DNA of 64,000 bases from Actinoallomurus soli. Lineage in GTDB: Bacteria > Actinomycetota > Actinomycetes > Streptosporangiales > Streptosporangiaceae. The notes under the pieces are model-generated. The model saw only the letters and a list, made by a program, of their open reading frames with translations, ran no database searches and was not told the DNA's origin. Made by a program: the position numbers and the translations under genes. Shown here one piece after another: positions 54,146 through 63,111 of the stretch. Where the stretch lies: contig NZ_JAMXMV010000004.1 of NCBI RefSeq assembly GCF_024055715.1, positions 434,001 through 498,000 of the forward strand, read 5' to 3'. Every line of letters begins with the position of its first letter. The stretch's first letter is position 1.

Positions 54146-54661
54146 TCACCCCCTTGACGCCGCCGCCTGTGCGGACTTTCCCATTCGTTCGCGGAGGCGG
54201 GCGAGGCCTCGCGCGGCCTGACTCTTCACGGTGCCGACGGAGCAGCCGAGCATGGCGGCCGTCTCCGCCTCCGACATGTCCTCCCAGTACCGCAGGACCA
54301 GCACCGCCCGTTGGCGCGGGCCGAGCCGTTTCAGCTCCTCGATGAGGACGCCGCGCAGCTCGACGGTGCCCGCCTCGGACGCCGTCGGCGTCTCCGGCGG
54401 GGCGGCCATCTGGACCTCCCGCAGCACCCGCCATCGCCTGGCACGGCTGACGGACAGGTTGACCAGGATCTTCCGGACGTACGGCTCCGGATCGGCGTCG
54501 GGTCTCATCCTGCCCCAGTGCCGATATGCCTTTTCCAGGGCCGTCTGCAGCAGATCCTCCGCATCCGTCCGCGCCCCGCACAGCAGCTGGGCGGTCCGAA
54601 GCAGCGCTGTCCCACGCTGCGCCACGAACTCGACGAATGACTCGTCGTCCCGACGCGCCAC
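54146..54661 (-). CDS. SigE-family RNA polymerase sigma factor (ECF type)
   Basis: Extracytoplasmic-function sigma factor. The 171-residue product has region 2 (ALLRTAQLLCGARTDAEDLLQTALEKAYRHW) and region 4 (LGPRQRAVLVLRYWEDMSEAETAAMLGCSVGTVKSQAARGL) in overlapping blocks. The GTG at 54661 has GGAG upstream and matches family length; a longer GTG at 54730 is less likely. Envelope-stress control of the neighbouring exported repeat protein is inferred. Confidence 0.9.
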   Translation of the reverse strand: MARRDDESFVEFVAQRGTALLRTAQLLCGARTDAEDLLQTALEKAYRHWGRMRPDADPEPYVRKILVNLSVSRARRWRVLREVQMAAPPETPTASEAGTVELRGVLIEELKRLGPRQRAVLVLRYWEDMSEAETAAMLGCSVGTVKSQAARGLARLRERMGKSAQAAASRG

Positions 54662-54742
54662 GGCACTCCGTCCGTCGTAGGCCCTCTGTTCATGTCGATC
54701 GGTCGCGGGTGGCCCACCGCGCCGGGCCACCCGCGCCGAGCC

Positions 54743-55705
54743 TCAGTGCAGCTGCCGCAGCTGCGTGGCGATCGCCGGGAGCTGAGCCGCGTACGCGGGG
54801 CTGCCGGTCAGGTAGATCGCGTAGCCCTTGTCCGAGATCCACAGCATGCCGGTGCTCAGCGGGCTCTGCCACGTCTGGGTGCCCTCGGCCGAAACGAGGT
54901 TGCCCTCGGGCAGCTTCAGGTCCGCGGCCAGTTCCTTGACGGTGACCTGCGGCGGAACGTTCAGGCGCTCGACCGTCAGGTACTTGCCGCCGGCGGCCGC
55001 GAACTTCTGGACGACGGTGCAGATCTTGCCGCTCTGGATGGTGATCGAGTGGCTGTGGGAGGCGGCGAGGTGCAGGCCCGTGGGCAGCGTGACGTCCTTC
55101 GCCTTGGAGTGCTCGATCTTGACCACGGCCGGCACCGAGTCGCAGGACGGGAGCGTGGCCTCAGGCACCTTGACCTTCGGCAGCCCCGGCTTCGCGACGG
55201 GAACGGCGGACTTCGGCGTGCTCTGCGCGGACTCGACCTTGCCGGGCGCGCAGGTCGGCAGGGTGCTCGGGACCTTCCCGGCGGGGACCTTGGCCTCGCC
55301 GGCCGGGACCTTGGCCTTGTCCGCCGGGACCGGCAGGTTCGGCTTCTCGGCGGTCTTCGGCAGCTTGTCCGCGGGGAGCTTGACCGCGGGAAGCTTGCTC
55401 TTGGGCAGCTCGGCCTTGGGCACCTCGGCCTTCGGCAGCTCACCCTTCGGCAGTTCGGCCTTGGGCACCTCGGCCTTCGGCAGCTTGCCCTTCGGGAGCT
55501 TGGTCTGGGGCAGGGTCAGGCAGGTCGGCGCGGAGCCGGGGACCGCGGCCTCGGCCTGCTTGACGACGTTCTTCGCGCTGTCCGCGACCGGCTTGGCGGA
55601 CGGTGCCGGCGAGCTGCTTCCGACGGCCGCGTAGGCGACGCCGCCGGCGACGATGGCGCCCGCGGCGCCGGTGGCCAGTGCTGCCAGCTTGAGGTTGACG
55701 ATCAC
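54743..55705 (-). CDS. Exported protein with LPK-type pentapeptide repeats
   Basis: The 320-residue product starts at GTG 55705 with AAAGGGA upstream and has a signal peptide (LAALATGAAGAIVAGGVAYA). Residues about 68-115 repeat a five-residue motif, (K/E)LPK(A/G/S), and later VPA-K variants; the C-terminal 150 residues are a non-repetitive domain (SHSHSITIQSGKICTVVQKF). It may span or attach to the cell wall. No family recognised. Proximity to the sigma gene suggests co-regulation. Confidence 0.65.
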   Translation of the reverse strand: MIVNLKLAALATGAAGAIVAGGVAYAAVGSSSPAPSAKPVADSAKNVVKQAEAAVPGSAPTCLTLPQTKLPKGKLPKAEVPKAELPKGELPKAEVPKAELPKSKLPAVKLPADKLPKTAEKPNLPVPADKAKVPAGEAKVPAGKVPSTLPTCAPGKVESAQSTPKSAVPVAKPGLPKVKVPEATLPSCDSVPAVVKIEHSKAKDVTLPTGLHLAASHSHSITIQSGKICTVVQKFAAAGGKYLTVERLNVPPQVTVKELAADLKLPEGNLVSAEGTQTWQSPLSTGMLWISDKGYAIYLTGSPAYAAQLPAIATQLRQLH

Positions 55706-55868
55706 ATCTATCCCTTTCAGCGCGGTTTGACTCTCGCGCCCTTCAACTACGCGTGGACCCCATGGGGGGTTGCACGGCTTCTCAAAGTTTTTTTCGGCGA
55801 CCGGGGCACCGATGCCGTTCGGGGGAGGTCGTCGCAGGTCCGAGCAGCGCATACGGCAAGATCGGTGC

Positions 55869-56924
55869 ATGGAGGCCCGTCCCGTCACCGCCCTGCCCAA
55901 GACTCATCTGCACGTCCACTTCACCGGCTCGATGCGGCACAGCACGCTCGTTCAGCTCGCCGACAAGCACCGTGTGCACCTGCCCGACGCCCTGGTCGAG
56001 GAGTGGCCTCCCCGGTTGCGCGCCACGGACGAACGCGGCTGGTTCCGGTTCCAGCGCCTCTACGACATCGCCCGTTCGGTATTGCGAGACGAGGACGACG
56101 TGCGGCGGCTGCTGCGCGAGGCCGCCGAGGACGAGGCCGCGGAGGGCTCCGGCTGGCTGGAGATCCAGGTCGACCCGAGCGGCTACGCCGGGCGGTTCGG
56201 CGGGGTGACGCCCTTCACGGACCTGGTGATGGACGCGGCGCGGGAGGCCGCGGAGATCACCGGGGTGGGCATCGGCGTGATCATCGCGGCCAACCGCACC
56301 CGGCATCCTCTCGACGCCCGGACGCTGGCGCGGCTCGCCGTCCAGTACGCCGGGCGCGGGGTCGTCGGCTTCGGGCTGTCCAACGACGAGCGGCGCGGCC
56401 GGGCATACGACTTCGACCGGGCGTTCGCGATCGCCAAGCGGGCGGGGCTGCTGTCGGTGCCGCACGGTGGCGAGCTCCTGGGCCCGGCGAGTGTACGGGC
56501 CTGCCTCGACGCGCTGGAGGCCGACCGGATCGGGCACGGGGTCCGCGTGGTCGAGGATCCGGCCCTGATGGACACCGTCGCGGCGCGCGGCGTCACCCTG
56601 GAGGTGTGCCCGGCCTCGAACGTCGGGCTCGGCGTCTACACCAGGGCCGGTGACGTGCCCCTACGGCGGCTCTTCGAGGCCGGGGTGTCGATCGCGCTGG
56701 GCGCCGACGACCCGCTGCTGTTCGGGTCGCGGCTGGCCCATCAGTACGAGCTGGCCCGCCGGGAGCACGGGTTCACCGATGAGGAGCTGGCCGAGCTGGC
56801 GCGCTCCTCGATCCGGGGCTCGGCCGCCCCCGCCGAGACGCAGAAACGCCTTCTCGAAGGCGTGGACGCCTGGCTCGGGACACCGCGCGGAACGGCCCGC
56901 ACGGCGGCGGACGAAATGGAATGA
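55869..56924 (+). CDS. add: Adenosine-deaminase-like amidohydrolase
   Basis: Zinc-dependent deaminase family. The 351-residue protein has H15 and H17 (HLHVHFTG), HGGE, IGHG with catalytic histidine and ADDPLLF with the metal aspartate. In classical adenosine deaminase the HxHLDG aspartate binds ribose; here it is HVHFTG, threonine. It may act on adenosine or another adenine nucleoside such as aminodeoxyfutalosine of menaquinone synthesis. Start ATG 55869; the next gene starts 9 bp after its stop. Confidence 0.75.
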   Translation: MEARPVTALPKTHLHVHFTGSMRHSTLVQLADKHRVHLPDALVEEWPPRLRATDERGWFRFQRLYDIARSVLRDEDDVRRLLREAAEDEAAEGSGWLEIQVDPSGYAGRFGGVTPFTDLVMDAAREAAEITGVGIGVIIAANRTRHPLDARTLARLAVQYAGRGVVGFGLSNDERRGRAYDFDRAFAIAKRAGLLSVPHGGELLGPASVRACLDALEADRIGHGVRVVEDPALMDTVAARGVTLEVCPASNVGLGVYTRAGDVPLRRLFEAGVSIALGADDPLLFGSRLAHQYELARREHGFTDEELAELARSSIRGSAAPAETQKRLLEGVDAWLGTPRGTARTAADEME

Positions 56925-56933
56925 TCGGACACC

Positions 56934-57854
56934 GTGATCCTCCGTACCGCGACTGCCGAAGAAGCCGCACGGCTGGCCCCGTACCTCCCCGTCACGCACG
57001 CCGTCCTCGACGGTGACCGGCTGGCCGGCGGACTGAGCCTGATCGAGGCCCGGCCCGGCGTCCGTGAGGTGAGCGTCTGGGTGATCCCCGAGGAGCGCCG
57101 CCGCGGCGTGGCGAGCAAGGCCCTGCGGACGCTGACCGAGCAGGCCGACGGACGGCTGGAGATGATCACCGACGTCGTCGACACGGTCTCCCAGCGCGTC
57201 GCGCTGAACGCCGGGTTCACGCGCGAGTCCGTGCGCCGGGGCAGCGGCCCGGACGGCGGCGGCCGGCCGGACGAGGTGGTCTGGGCCTGGCTGCCGGGTG
57301 ATCCGTCCGGACCGGCCCCGCGACCGCTGCCGGACCTGCGGGACGGCGAGTTGCGCGACGGCGAGGTGAGCCTGCGCCCGCTCGGCCCCGCCGACGCGGA
57401 CGACCTGTGGGCCCTGATGAACCTGCCCGACGTCCGCCACCGGTCCGTCTACACCCAGGAGCGGCCGCGCGCCGAAGTCGTACGGCGCTGCGAGCGCGCG
57501 GCGAGCGAGTGGCTGGCGGGCCACCGCGCGGACTTCGTGATCCGGGTCGGCGGCGCGTTCGCCGGGGACATCGGCCTCTACAACGAGGCGTGGAGCCGGC
57601 AGGCGATGGTCGGCTACAGCATGCTGCCGGAGTTCCGCGGCAAGGGCGTCGCGACCCGCGCCGTACGGCTGGTCAGCGCCTGGGCGTTCGAGATCGGCGT
57701 GCAGCGGCTCGTGGCCGGGACCATGGTTGACAACGTGGCGTCGCAGCGGGTGCTGGAGAAGGCCGGGTTCGTCCGCGAGAGCATTCAGCGGTCCCGCTTC
57801 GACCGCCCCGACGGCACACGCGCCGACGACGTCCTCCACGTCCTGCTCCCCTGA
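56934..57854 (+). CDS. Double GNAT-family N-acetyltransferase
   Basis: The 306-residue protein contains two GNAT domains in tandem. The first (1-125) has the acetyl-CoA loop EERRRGVASKAL; the second (140-306) has PEFRGKGVATRAV and NVASQRVLEKAGF. The second is closer to RimJ/RimL-type acetyltransferases. Substrate unknown. It follows add with a 9-bp gap; its stop codon starts a tandem repeat array. Confidence 0.82.
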   Translation: MILRTATAEEAARLAPYLPVTHAVLDGDRLAGGLSLIEARPGVREVSVWVIPEERRRGVASKALRTLTEQADGRLEMITDVVDTVSQRVALNAGFTRESVRRGSGPDGGGRPDEVVWAWLPGDPSGPAPRPLPDLRDGELRDGEVSLRPLGPADADDLWALMNLPDVRHRSVYTQERPRAEVVRRCERAASEWLAGHRADFVIRVGGAFAGDIGLYNEAWSRQAMVGYSMLPEFRGKGVATRAVRLVSAWAFEIGVQRLVAGTMVDNVASQRVLEKAGFVRESIQRSRFDRPDGTRADDVLHVLLP

Positions 57855-58020
57855 CCGGGCGTGCCTACGTCTCGCTCGCCTGACCGGGCGAGCGTGTCCT
57901 GCTCCCCTGACCGGACGGGCGCGTCCGCGCCCTGCTCCCACGACCGGACGGGCGCGTCCGCGTCCCGCTCCCACGACCGGACGGGCGTGCCTACGTCCCG
58001 CTCCTCCGACCGGGCGGGGT
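57846..58020. repeat. Six-unit tandem repeat array beginning in the GNAT stop codon
   Basis: Units begin CTCC-C--GACCGG at 57846, 57875, 57902, 57935, 57968 and 58001, lengths 29, 27, 33, 33, 33 and a partial. Units 3-5 share CTCCC-(T/A)(C)GACCGGACGGGCG. The first unit overlaps the last codons of the GNAT gene. Spacers are not unique, so it is not a CRISPR. It lies upstream of the response-regulator promoter. Confidence 0.75.
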
Positions 58021-58096
58021 GAGGGCGTTCGCCGACGAGTCCGGCGCGCCGCCCGCCGGGTGCTCCGCGGCCGAGGAGCCGGCCGTGTGTCTCGGC

Positions 58097-58102
58097 TACG
58101 GT
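58097..58102 (+). promoter_or_regulatory. Candidate -10 of a leaderless response-regulator transcript
   Basis: TACGGT lies six bases before the GTG start at 58109, so transcription would start at the start codon. Leaderless genes of this form are frequent in actinobacteria. The -35 is unclear. Confidence 0.4.
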
Positions 58103-58108
58103 TGCGCC

Positions 58109-58753
58109 GTGAAGGTCGTGGTGGGCGAGGATCTCACGCTGTTGCGGGACGGTCTCATCCGCATGCTGCAGGCGTACGGCTTCGAGGTGGTCGCCGCGGT
58201 CGACAACGGGCCGGGCCTCCTCCGTGAGCTGGTCGAACGGCGGCCGGACGTGGCCGTCGTCGACATCCGGCTGCCACCGACCCACACCGACGAAGGGCTG
58301 CGTGCCGCGCTGGCGGCGCGGGCCGAGGTGCCGGGGCTTCCGATCCTGGTGCTGTCGCAGTACGTCGAACGGCTCTACGCGCGGGAACTGCTCGCCGACG
58401 GCCGTGGTGGCATCGGCTACCTGCTCAAGGACCGGGTCTCCGACATCGGCGAGTTCGTCGACGCGGTGCGCCGGGTCGCCGCCGGTGGCACCGCGCTGGA
58501 TCCCAAGGTCGTGGCGAAACTGCTGGACAACCGCGAGCGGGTGCTGCCGCTGGAGCGGCTCACCCCGCGCGAACGCGAGGTGCTCGCCCACATGGCCGAG
58601 GGCCGGTCCAACGCCGCGATCGGCGCCGCCCTGTTCATCACGGAGAAGGCGGTCGCCAAGCACACGAACAACATCTTCGCCAAGCTCGGCCTGCAGTCGT
58701 CCGACGACCACAACCGGCGGGTGCTCGCCGTCCTGGCGTACCTCGACGGATAG
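58109..58753 (+). CDS. NarL/FixJ-type response regulator
   Basis: The 214-residue protein has a receiver domain with phosphoacceptor D52 (VVDIRLPP) and K104-region (LLKDR), and a LuxR-type helix-turn-helix (LTPREREVLAHMAEGRSNAAIGAALFITEKAVAKHTNNI) in two blocks. The GTG at 58109 starts VKVVVGEDLTLLRDGL, the usual opening. Partner of the histidine kinase at 60022; the DUF418 gene lies between. Confidence 0.9.
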   Translation: MKVVVGEDLTLLRDGLIRMLQAYGFEVVAAVDNGPGLLRELVERRPDVAVVDIRLPPTHTDEGLRAALAARAEVPGLPILVLSQYVERLYARELLADGRGGIGYLLKDRVSDIGEFVDAVRRVAAGGTALDPKVVAKLLDNRERVLPLERLTPREREVLAHMAEGRSNAAIGAALFITEKAVAKHTNNIFAKLGLQSSDDHNRRVLAVLAYLDG

Positions 58754-58825
58754 AGGTACCAGTACCCCCATCAAGGGGGATCCAGCCTCCTCGTGGCCGG
58801 GCCGGCGCTCGGCGAGGCTGGCCCC

Positions 58826-60025
58826 ATGACGACCACACCCTCCCTCACAGCACCGGCCGCGCCCCCGGCGGGGCCCGTGCGACGCGCCGAGCGCGCGCCG
58901 GCGCCCGACCTGGCCCGTGGCGTGATGCTGCTGTTCATCGCGCTGGCCAACGCGGGCAACTTCGCCTTCGCCGGCCAGCCCGGCCTCGACGGCACGCCGC
59001 ACGGCGCGCAGCGCGTCGTGAACTTCCTGATGTCGATGTTCGTCGAGAGCCGCGCGTACCCGGTCTTCGCCGTCATGTTCGGTTACAGCCTCGTCCAGCT
59101 GGCCTCCCGGCAGCGCGCCGCGGGCGCCGACGAGCGGCGCGTCCTGCTGCGCCGCAACACCGCGCTCGTCGGCTTCGGGCTCGTCCACGGGATCCTCCTG
59201 TACTGGGGGGACTTCCTCGGCGCCTACGGGATCGTGGGCATCCTCGCCACCCTCCTCCTGTTGCGCCGCGGCGACCGGTTCCACCGGATCGTCCTGTGGC
59301 TGTGGGGCATCCAGACGGTCAGCGCCGTCGCCTTGACCTGGCGGGCCTTCGCCGGCGCCCGAGGCGGGCACGCCGTCCTCACCAACACCCCCAACCCCTC
59401 GCTGGCCGCCTCCTCGTACGGGCGTGCGCTGCTCGACCGGCTCACCGAATGGCCGGTGCACACCGCGACCGTCATCCCGTTCATCGTCATCGTGTGGCTG
59501 GGCATCTGGGCCGCGCGCCGCCGCGTGCTCGAAGAGCCGGCCGCGCACCGGAGGCTCCTGCGCCGCACCGCCGTCGTCTGTCTCGGCGTCGCCTTCGCCG
59601 GCGCTCTGCCCTACGCGCTCGTGACCGCAGGCGTCCTCCACCTCGACACGGGTACCGTCGGGGCCATGGCGCGCGTCCACGCGATCACCGGCGAGTACGG
59701 CGGACCCGGCTACGTCGCCCTGTTCGGCCTGCTGGCGCTGAGGCTGAGCGGCGCGCCCCGTGGCCGGGCGCTGCTCGGCCCGGTGAGCGCCCTCGGCCAG
59801 CGTTCGCTGAGCGGCTACCTGTTCCAGTCGGTGGCCTGGCTGGCGCTGTTCTCGCCGTGGGCGCTGCACCTCGGCGGCACCTACGCCGCTCTGCTCGCCG
59901 CGGTGGCCGTCTGGGCGGTGTCGCTGGCGGCCGCGCAGGCGATGAGCGCGGCGGCGTACCGGGGACCGGCCGAGGCGCTGCTGCGCCGGATCACCTACCG
60001 CCCGGCCCGGCGGACCTCCGCATGA
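58826..60025 (+). CDS. DUF418 family membrane protein
   Basis: The 399-residue protein has about ten hydrophobic helices and the DUF418 landmarks: an RAERAPAPDLARGVMLLFIALAN opening, the SRAYPVFAVMFGYS segment, and a C-terminal helix pair with QRSLSGYLFQSVAW. Function of DUF418 proteins is not established; some are carbohydrate- or lipid-related. It overlaps the histidine kinase start by ATGA, so it is coupled to the two-component system. Confidence 0.85.
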   Translation: MTTTPSLTAPAAPPAGPVRRAERAPAPDLARGVMLLFIALANAGNFAFAGQPGLDGTPHGAQRVVNFLMSMFVESRAYPVFAVMFGYSLVQLASRQRAAGADERRVLLRRNTALVGFGLVHGILLYWGDFLGAYGIVGILATLLLLRRGDRFHRIVLWLWGIQTVSAVALTWRAFAGARGGHAVLTNTPNPSLAASSYGRALLDRLTEWPVHTATVIPFIVIVWLGIWAARRRVLEEPAAHRRLLRRTAVVCLGVAFAGALPYALVTAGVLHLDTGTVGAMARVHAITGEYGGPGYVALFGLLALRLSGAPRGRALLGPVSALGQRSLSGYLFQSVAWLALFSPWALHLGGTYAALLAAVAVWAVSLAAAQAMSAAAYRGPAEALLRRITYRPARRTSA

Positions 60026-61038
60026 CGACCGGTCGGCGGCGGGTCCTCGCCCGCGTCGGAGTGGCCGCGGTGCCCTGTGCCGCGGCCACTTCGGCCTGGG
60101 CGGTCACCGGCGTCGACGAGTTCTGGCCCCGCTGGGTGTACTTCGGGGTCGGCACCGTGCTGGCCGCGGAGTTGCTGTTGCGCCGGGCGCTGCGCGTCCG
60201 TCCCCGCCGGCGCCGGTGGCTCGCCGTCGACGGCGCGCTGTGCGGCCTGCTCGTGCTCGTCGACGTCACCGTCTGGGTGCTGAGCGGCGGCGGATACTTC
60301 TGGCCGATCTGGCAGGCCCTCGCGCTGTCCGCCGTGTTCTCGCTCCACGCATGGGTCGTCAGCCGCCCCCTCGGGGCGCGGGAGCGCGAACTCGCCGCCC
60401 GGGTCACCCGCCTCACCCGTTCCCGTCGCGGGGCGGTCGACCGTCAGGCCGCCGACCTCAAGCGCGTCGAACGTGACCTGCACGACGGCGCGCAGGCCCG
60501 GATGGTCTCCCTCGCGCTCACGCTCGGCCTGTCCGGCGAGCTGCTCCGCCGCGACCCCGACGCCGCGGCGCGGCTGCTCGACGAGGCCCGGGCGACCGCC
60601 GTCGCCGCGCTCGACGATCTCCGCGCCGTCATGCACGGCATCCATCCGGCGGTCCTGGCCGACCGCGGTCTCGGCGACGCCGTCCGCGCGCTCGTGCTCG
60701 ACCTCGCCGTACCGGTGACCGTGACCGGCGACCCGCCGCGGGCCCTGCCCGCCGCCCTCGAGACGGCCGTGTACTTCGCGGTCGCCGAGTGCCTGAGCAA
60801 CGTCGTCAAGCACAGTGAGGCCACCGCCGCGGAGGTCGTCTTCACCGGCGACCCGGACGTCCTGCGGGTCACCGTCACGGACGACGGCGTCGGCGGCGCG
60901 AGCCCGGCCGGCGGCACCGGCCTGCGCGGCATCATCGACCGCCTCGACGCCGTCGACGCCGACCTGCACGTCTCCAGCCCGTCCGGCGGTCCCACCGTCG
61001 TCACGATCACCGTTCCGCTCACCGAGGACCCGCGGTAG
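60022..61038 (+). CDS. Sensor histidine kinase, HisKA_3 type
   Basis: The 338-residue protein has four or so N-terminal membrane helices (to about residue 115), the dimerisation/phosphoacceptor domain with H154 (ERDLHDGAQARM) and a HATPase with the N box (ECLSNVVKHS) and G1/G2 (DDGVGG, GTGLRG). The periplasmic part is tiny, so the signal is likely in the membrane. ATG overlaps the DUF418 stop (ATGA). Kinase for the regulator at 58109. Confidence 0.9.
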   Translation: MTTGRRRVLARVGVAAVPCAAATSAWAVTGVDEFWPRWVYFGVGTVLAAELLLRRALRVRPRRRRWLAVDGALCGLLVLVDVTVWVLSGGGYFWPIWQALALSAVFSLHAWVVSRPLGARERELAARVTRLTRSRRGAVDRQAADLKRVERDLHDGAQARMVSLALTLGLSGELLRRDPDAAARLLDEARATAVAALDDLRAVMHGIHPAVLADRGLGDAVRALVLDLAVPVTVTGDPPRALPAALETAVYFAVAECLSNVVKHSEATAAEVVFTGDPDVLRVTVTDDGVGGASPAGGTGLRGIIDRLDAVDADLHVSSPSGGPTVVTITVPLTEDPR

Positions 61039-61101
61039 GTGTCCGCGGGGAGTGAGCGCGGGCGGGGACGACGAGGCGCGCGGTGGACGTACGGGGGCGC
61101 G

Positions 61102-62175
61102 TCAGAGGCCGACGCCGACGAAGACGGGTTCGTTGACGAGCGTGACGCCGAAGGCGGCGTGGACGCCGTCGCGTACCTCGCGGGCCAGGGCGAGGAGATC
61201 CTCGGTGCGTCCGCCGTCGGCGTTGGTCAGCGCCAGGGTGTGCTTGGTCGAGATCCGGACCGGGCCCCGGCCGTACCCCTTCGTGAAGCCGGCCTTGTCG
61301 ATCAGCCAGGCGGCCGAGGTCTTCGTACGCCCGTCGGGCTCCGGATAGCGCGGGAACGCCGCGTCCGGGCCGAGCCGGTCGGCGACGCGCTTCTCCAGGT
61401 CGGCGACCTGATCGGGGTCCAGGATCGGGTTGGTGAAGAACGACCCGGCGCTCCGCGTGTCGGGGTCGGCCGGGTCGAGGACCATGCCCTTGCCCCGGCG
61501 CAGGCCGAGGACCGCCTCGCGGGCGTCGCGGAGCGGCACCCGGGCTCCGGGGTCGACCCCGAGCGTCCGGGCGAGTTCGGCGTACCGGATCGGAGCGGAC
61601 AGGTCGTCGTTCTCGAGCGCGAACGTCACCTCGAGCACGACGTGCCGGTCGGCGCCCTTGAACGCGCTGCCGCGGTAGCCGAACCGGCAGGCGGCGCGGT
61701 CGAGGACGACGACCTCGCCGCGTTCGCGGTCGTACGCGCGGACCTCGACGATCGTCTCGCTGACGTCCTGACCGTACGCGCCGACGTTCTGGATCGGGGT
61801 GGCGCCGAGCAGGCCGGGAACGCCGGACAGGCACTCGACCCCGGACAGCCCCTCCTCGACGCACCGGGCGACGAACGGGTCCCATTCCTCGCCCGCGCGG
61901 GCGCGTACGAGCACGCGGCCGTCGCCGGAGCCGGTCGACCCCGTGGTCACGCCGCGCGTGGCGACGTGCACGACGGTGCCGGGGAAGCCCTCGTCGGCGA
62001 CGACGAGGTTGCTGCCGCCGCCTAGGACGAGCACGGGCTCGCCGTCCCGGTCGGCGCGGCGGACGGCGTCGATCAGCTCATCGTCGGTCGTGGCCTCGAC
62101 GAAGCACCGTGCCGGGCCGCCGAGCCGCAGGGTCGTGTAGCCCGCGAGGCGGACCTGTTCGCAACGGACCGCCAT
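61102..62175 (-). CDS. murB: UDP-N-acetylenolpyruvoylglucosamine reductase MurB
   Basis: NADPH- and FAD-dependent step of peptidoglycan precursor synthesis. The 357-residue protein has the FAD-binding VLGGGSNLVVADEGFPG and the catalytic serine motif AGSFFTNP, and ends EPVFVGVGL with a C-terminal Glu typical of the family. The ATG overlaps the hadB stop as TGATG. Separated from the kinase gene by 63 bp of convergent spacing. Confidence 0.95.
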   Translation of the reverse strand: MAVRCEQVRLAGYTTLRLGGPARCFVEATTDDELIDAVRRADRDGEPVLVLGGGSNLVVADEGFPGTVVHVATRGVTTGSTGSGDGRVLVRARAGEEWDPFVARCVEEGLSGVECLSGVPGLLGATPIQNVGAYGQDVSETIVEVRAYDRERGEVVVLDRAACRFGYRGSAFKGADRHVVLEVTFALENDDLSAPIRYAELARTLGVDPGARVPLRDAREAVLGLRRGKGMVLDPADPDTRSAGSFFTNPILDPDQVADLEKRVADRLGPDAAFPRYPEPDGRTKTSAAWLIDKAGFTKGYGRGPVRISTKHTLALTNADGGRTEDLLALAREVRDGVHAAFGVTLVNEPVFVGVGL

Positions 62176-62600
62176 CAGGCGAGGCGGACCGTGGCCTTGG
62201 CGCGGGTGAGGACCTTCTGCCCGTCCGACCGGGCGGTCAGCGCGACCACGACCGTGTTGTCGTCGCGCTTGTCCTCGATCACACCGGTGATCTCGATCTC
62301 GGTGCCGCCGTCGTTGGGCACGACGACCATCGAGGAGAACCGCACGCCGTACTCCACGACCGCGCCCGGGTCGCCGGCCCAGTCGGTGACGTACCGGCCG
62401 CCCTGCGCCATCGTGAACATGCCGTGCGCGATCACGTCGGGCAGGCCGACGGACTTGGCGAACTGCTCGTTCCAGTGGATCGGGTTGAAGTCACCGGACG
62501 CGCCGGCGTACTTCACCAGGTCGAGGCGATGGACCGGGTACGTCTTGGCGGGGAGCTCCTGGCCGACCTCGACCTCGTCGTACTTCACCGTCGCGGTCAT
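62175..62600 (-). CDS. hadB: MaoC-like hydratase HadB homologue
   Basis: Hotdog-fold (3R)-hydroxyacyl-ACP dehydratase. The 141-residue product has the hydratase-2 motif DFNPIHWNEQFAKSVGLPDVIAHGMFT with catalytic Asp and His. The ATG at 62600 has a two-base gap to hadA's stop codon. In mycobacteria HadAB and HadBC make the FAS-II dehydratase; mycolates are not implied here. Confidence 0.9.
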   Translation of the reverse strand: MTATVKYDEVEVGQELPAKTYPVHRLDLVKYAGASGDFNPIHWNEQFAKSVGLPDVIAHGMFTMAQGGRYVTDWAGDPGAVVEYGVRFSSMVVVPNDGGTEIEITGVIEDKRDDNTVVVALTARSDGQKVLTRAKATVRLA

Positions 62601-62602
62601 GG

Positions 62603-63040
62603 TCAGGCACCTCGCTCGATGATGACGTTGTGGGCCGTGCACACGTGCTCGCCATCGACCGTCGTGATGACGGTCTGGATGTCGAGGCGCTCGTTGCGCC
62701 CGATCGAACGGATCCCGGCGATCGTCGACTCGGCCGTGACGACGTCGCCCGCGTGCAGGGGCCGGTTGTACTCGAACCGCTGCTCGCCGTGGACGACCAT
62801 CGCGTAGTTCAGGCCGAGCTCGGGATCGGTCAGGGACGCCCCGCCGATCGAGATGACGATGGGGAAGGTCGGCGGCGCGATCACGTCGGGATGCCCGGCG
62901 GCCTTGGCCGCCTCAGGGTCACGGTAGACCGGGTTCAGGTCGCCGATGGCGTCCGCGAACTCCCGGATCTTCAGCCGGGTGACCTCGTACGGCTCCGAGG
63001 GCGGGAAGGCCCGCCCGATGAACTCGCGGTTGAGCGCCAT
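62603..63040 (-). CDS. hadA: FAS1-like dehydratase-domain HadA homologue
   Basis: The 145-residue product has the non-catalytic hotdog module (GDLNPVYRDPEAAKAAGHPDVIAPPTFP), in which the histidine of the catalytic motif is replaced (NPVY). It would form a heterodimer with HadB. A hadC is not seen beside them. Start ATG 63040; the gap to rpmG holds a terminator-like hairpin. Confidence 0.9.
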   Translation of the reverse strand: MALNREFIGRAFPPSEPYEVTRLKIREFADAIGDLNPVYRDPEAAKAAGHPDVIAPPTFPIVISIGGASLTDPELGLNYAMVVHGEQRFEYNRPLHAGDVVTAESTIAGIRSIGRNERLDIQTVITTVDGEHVCTAHNVIIERGA

Positions 63041-63111
63041 TCAATCCGTCCCTTCCCGGGGATGCCCGCGTCCGCCAGGTGATCGATGCAGCGACGTTAA
63101 CAGACGTGCTT

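Noticed and set aside
57846-58020. Possible CRISPR array
   Set aside because: Units abut without unique spacers and no cas genes are near.
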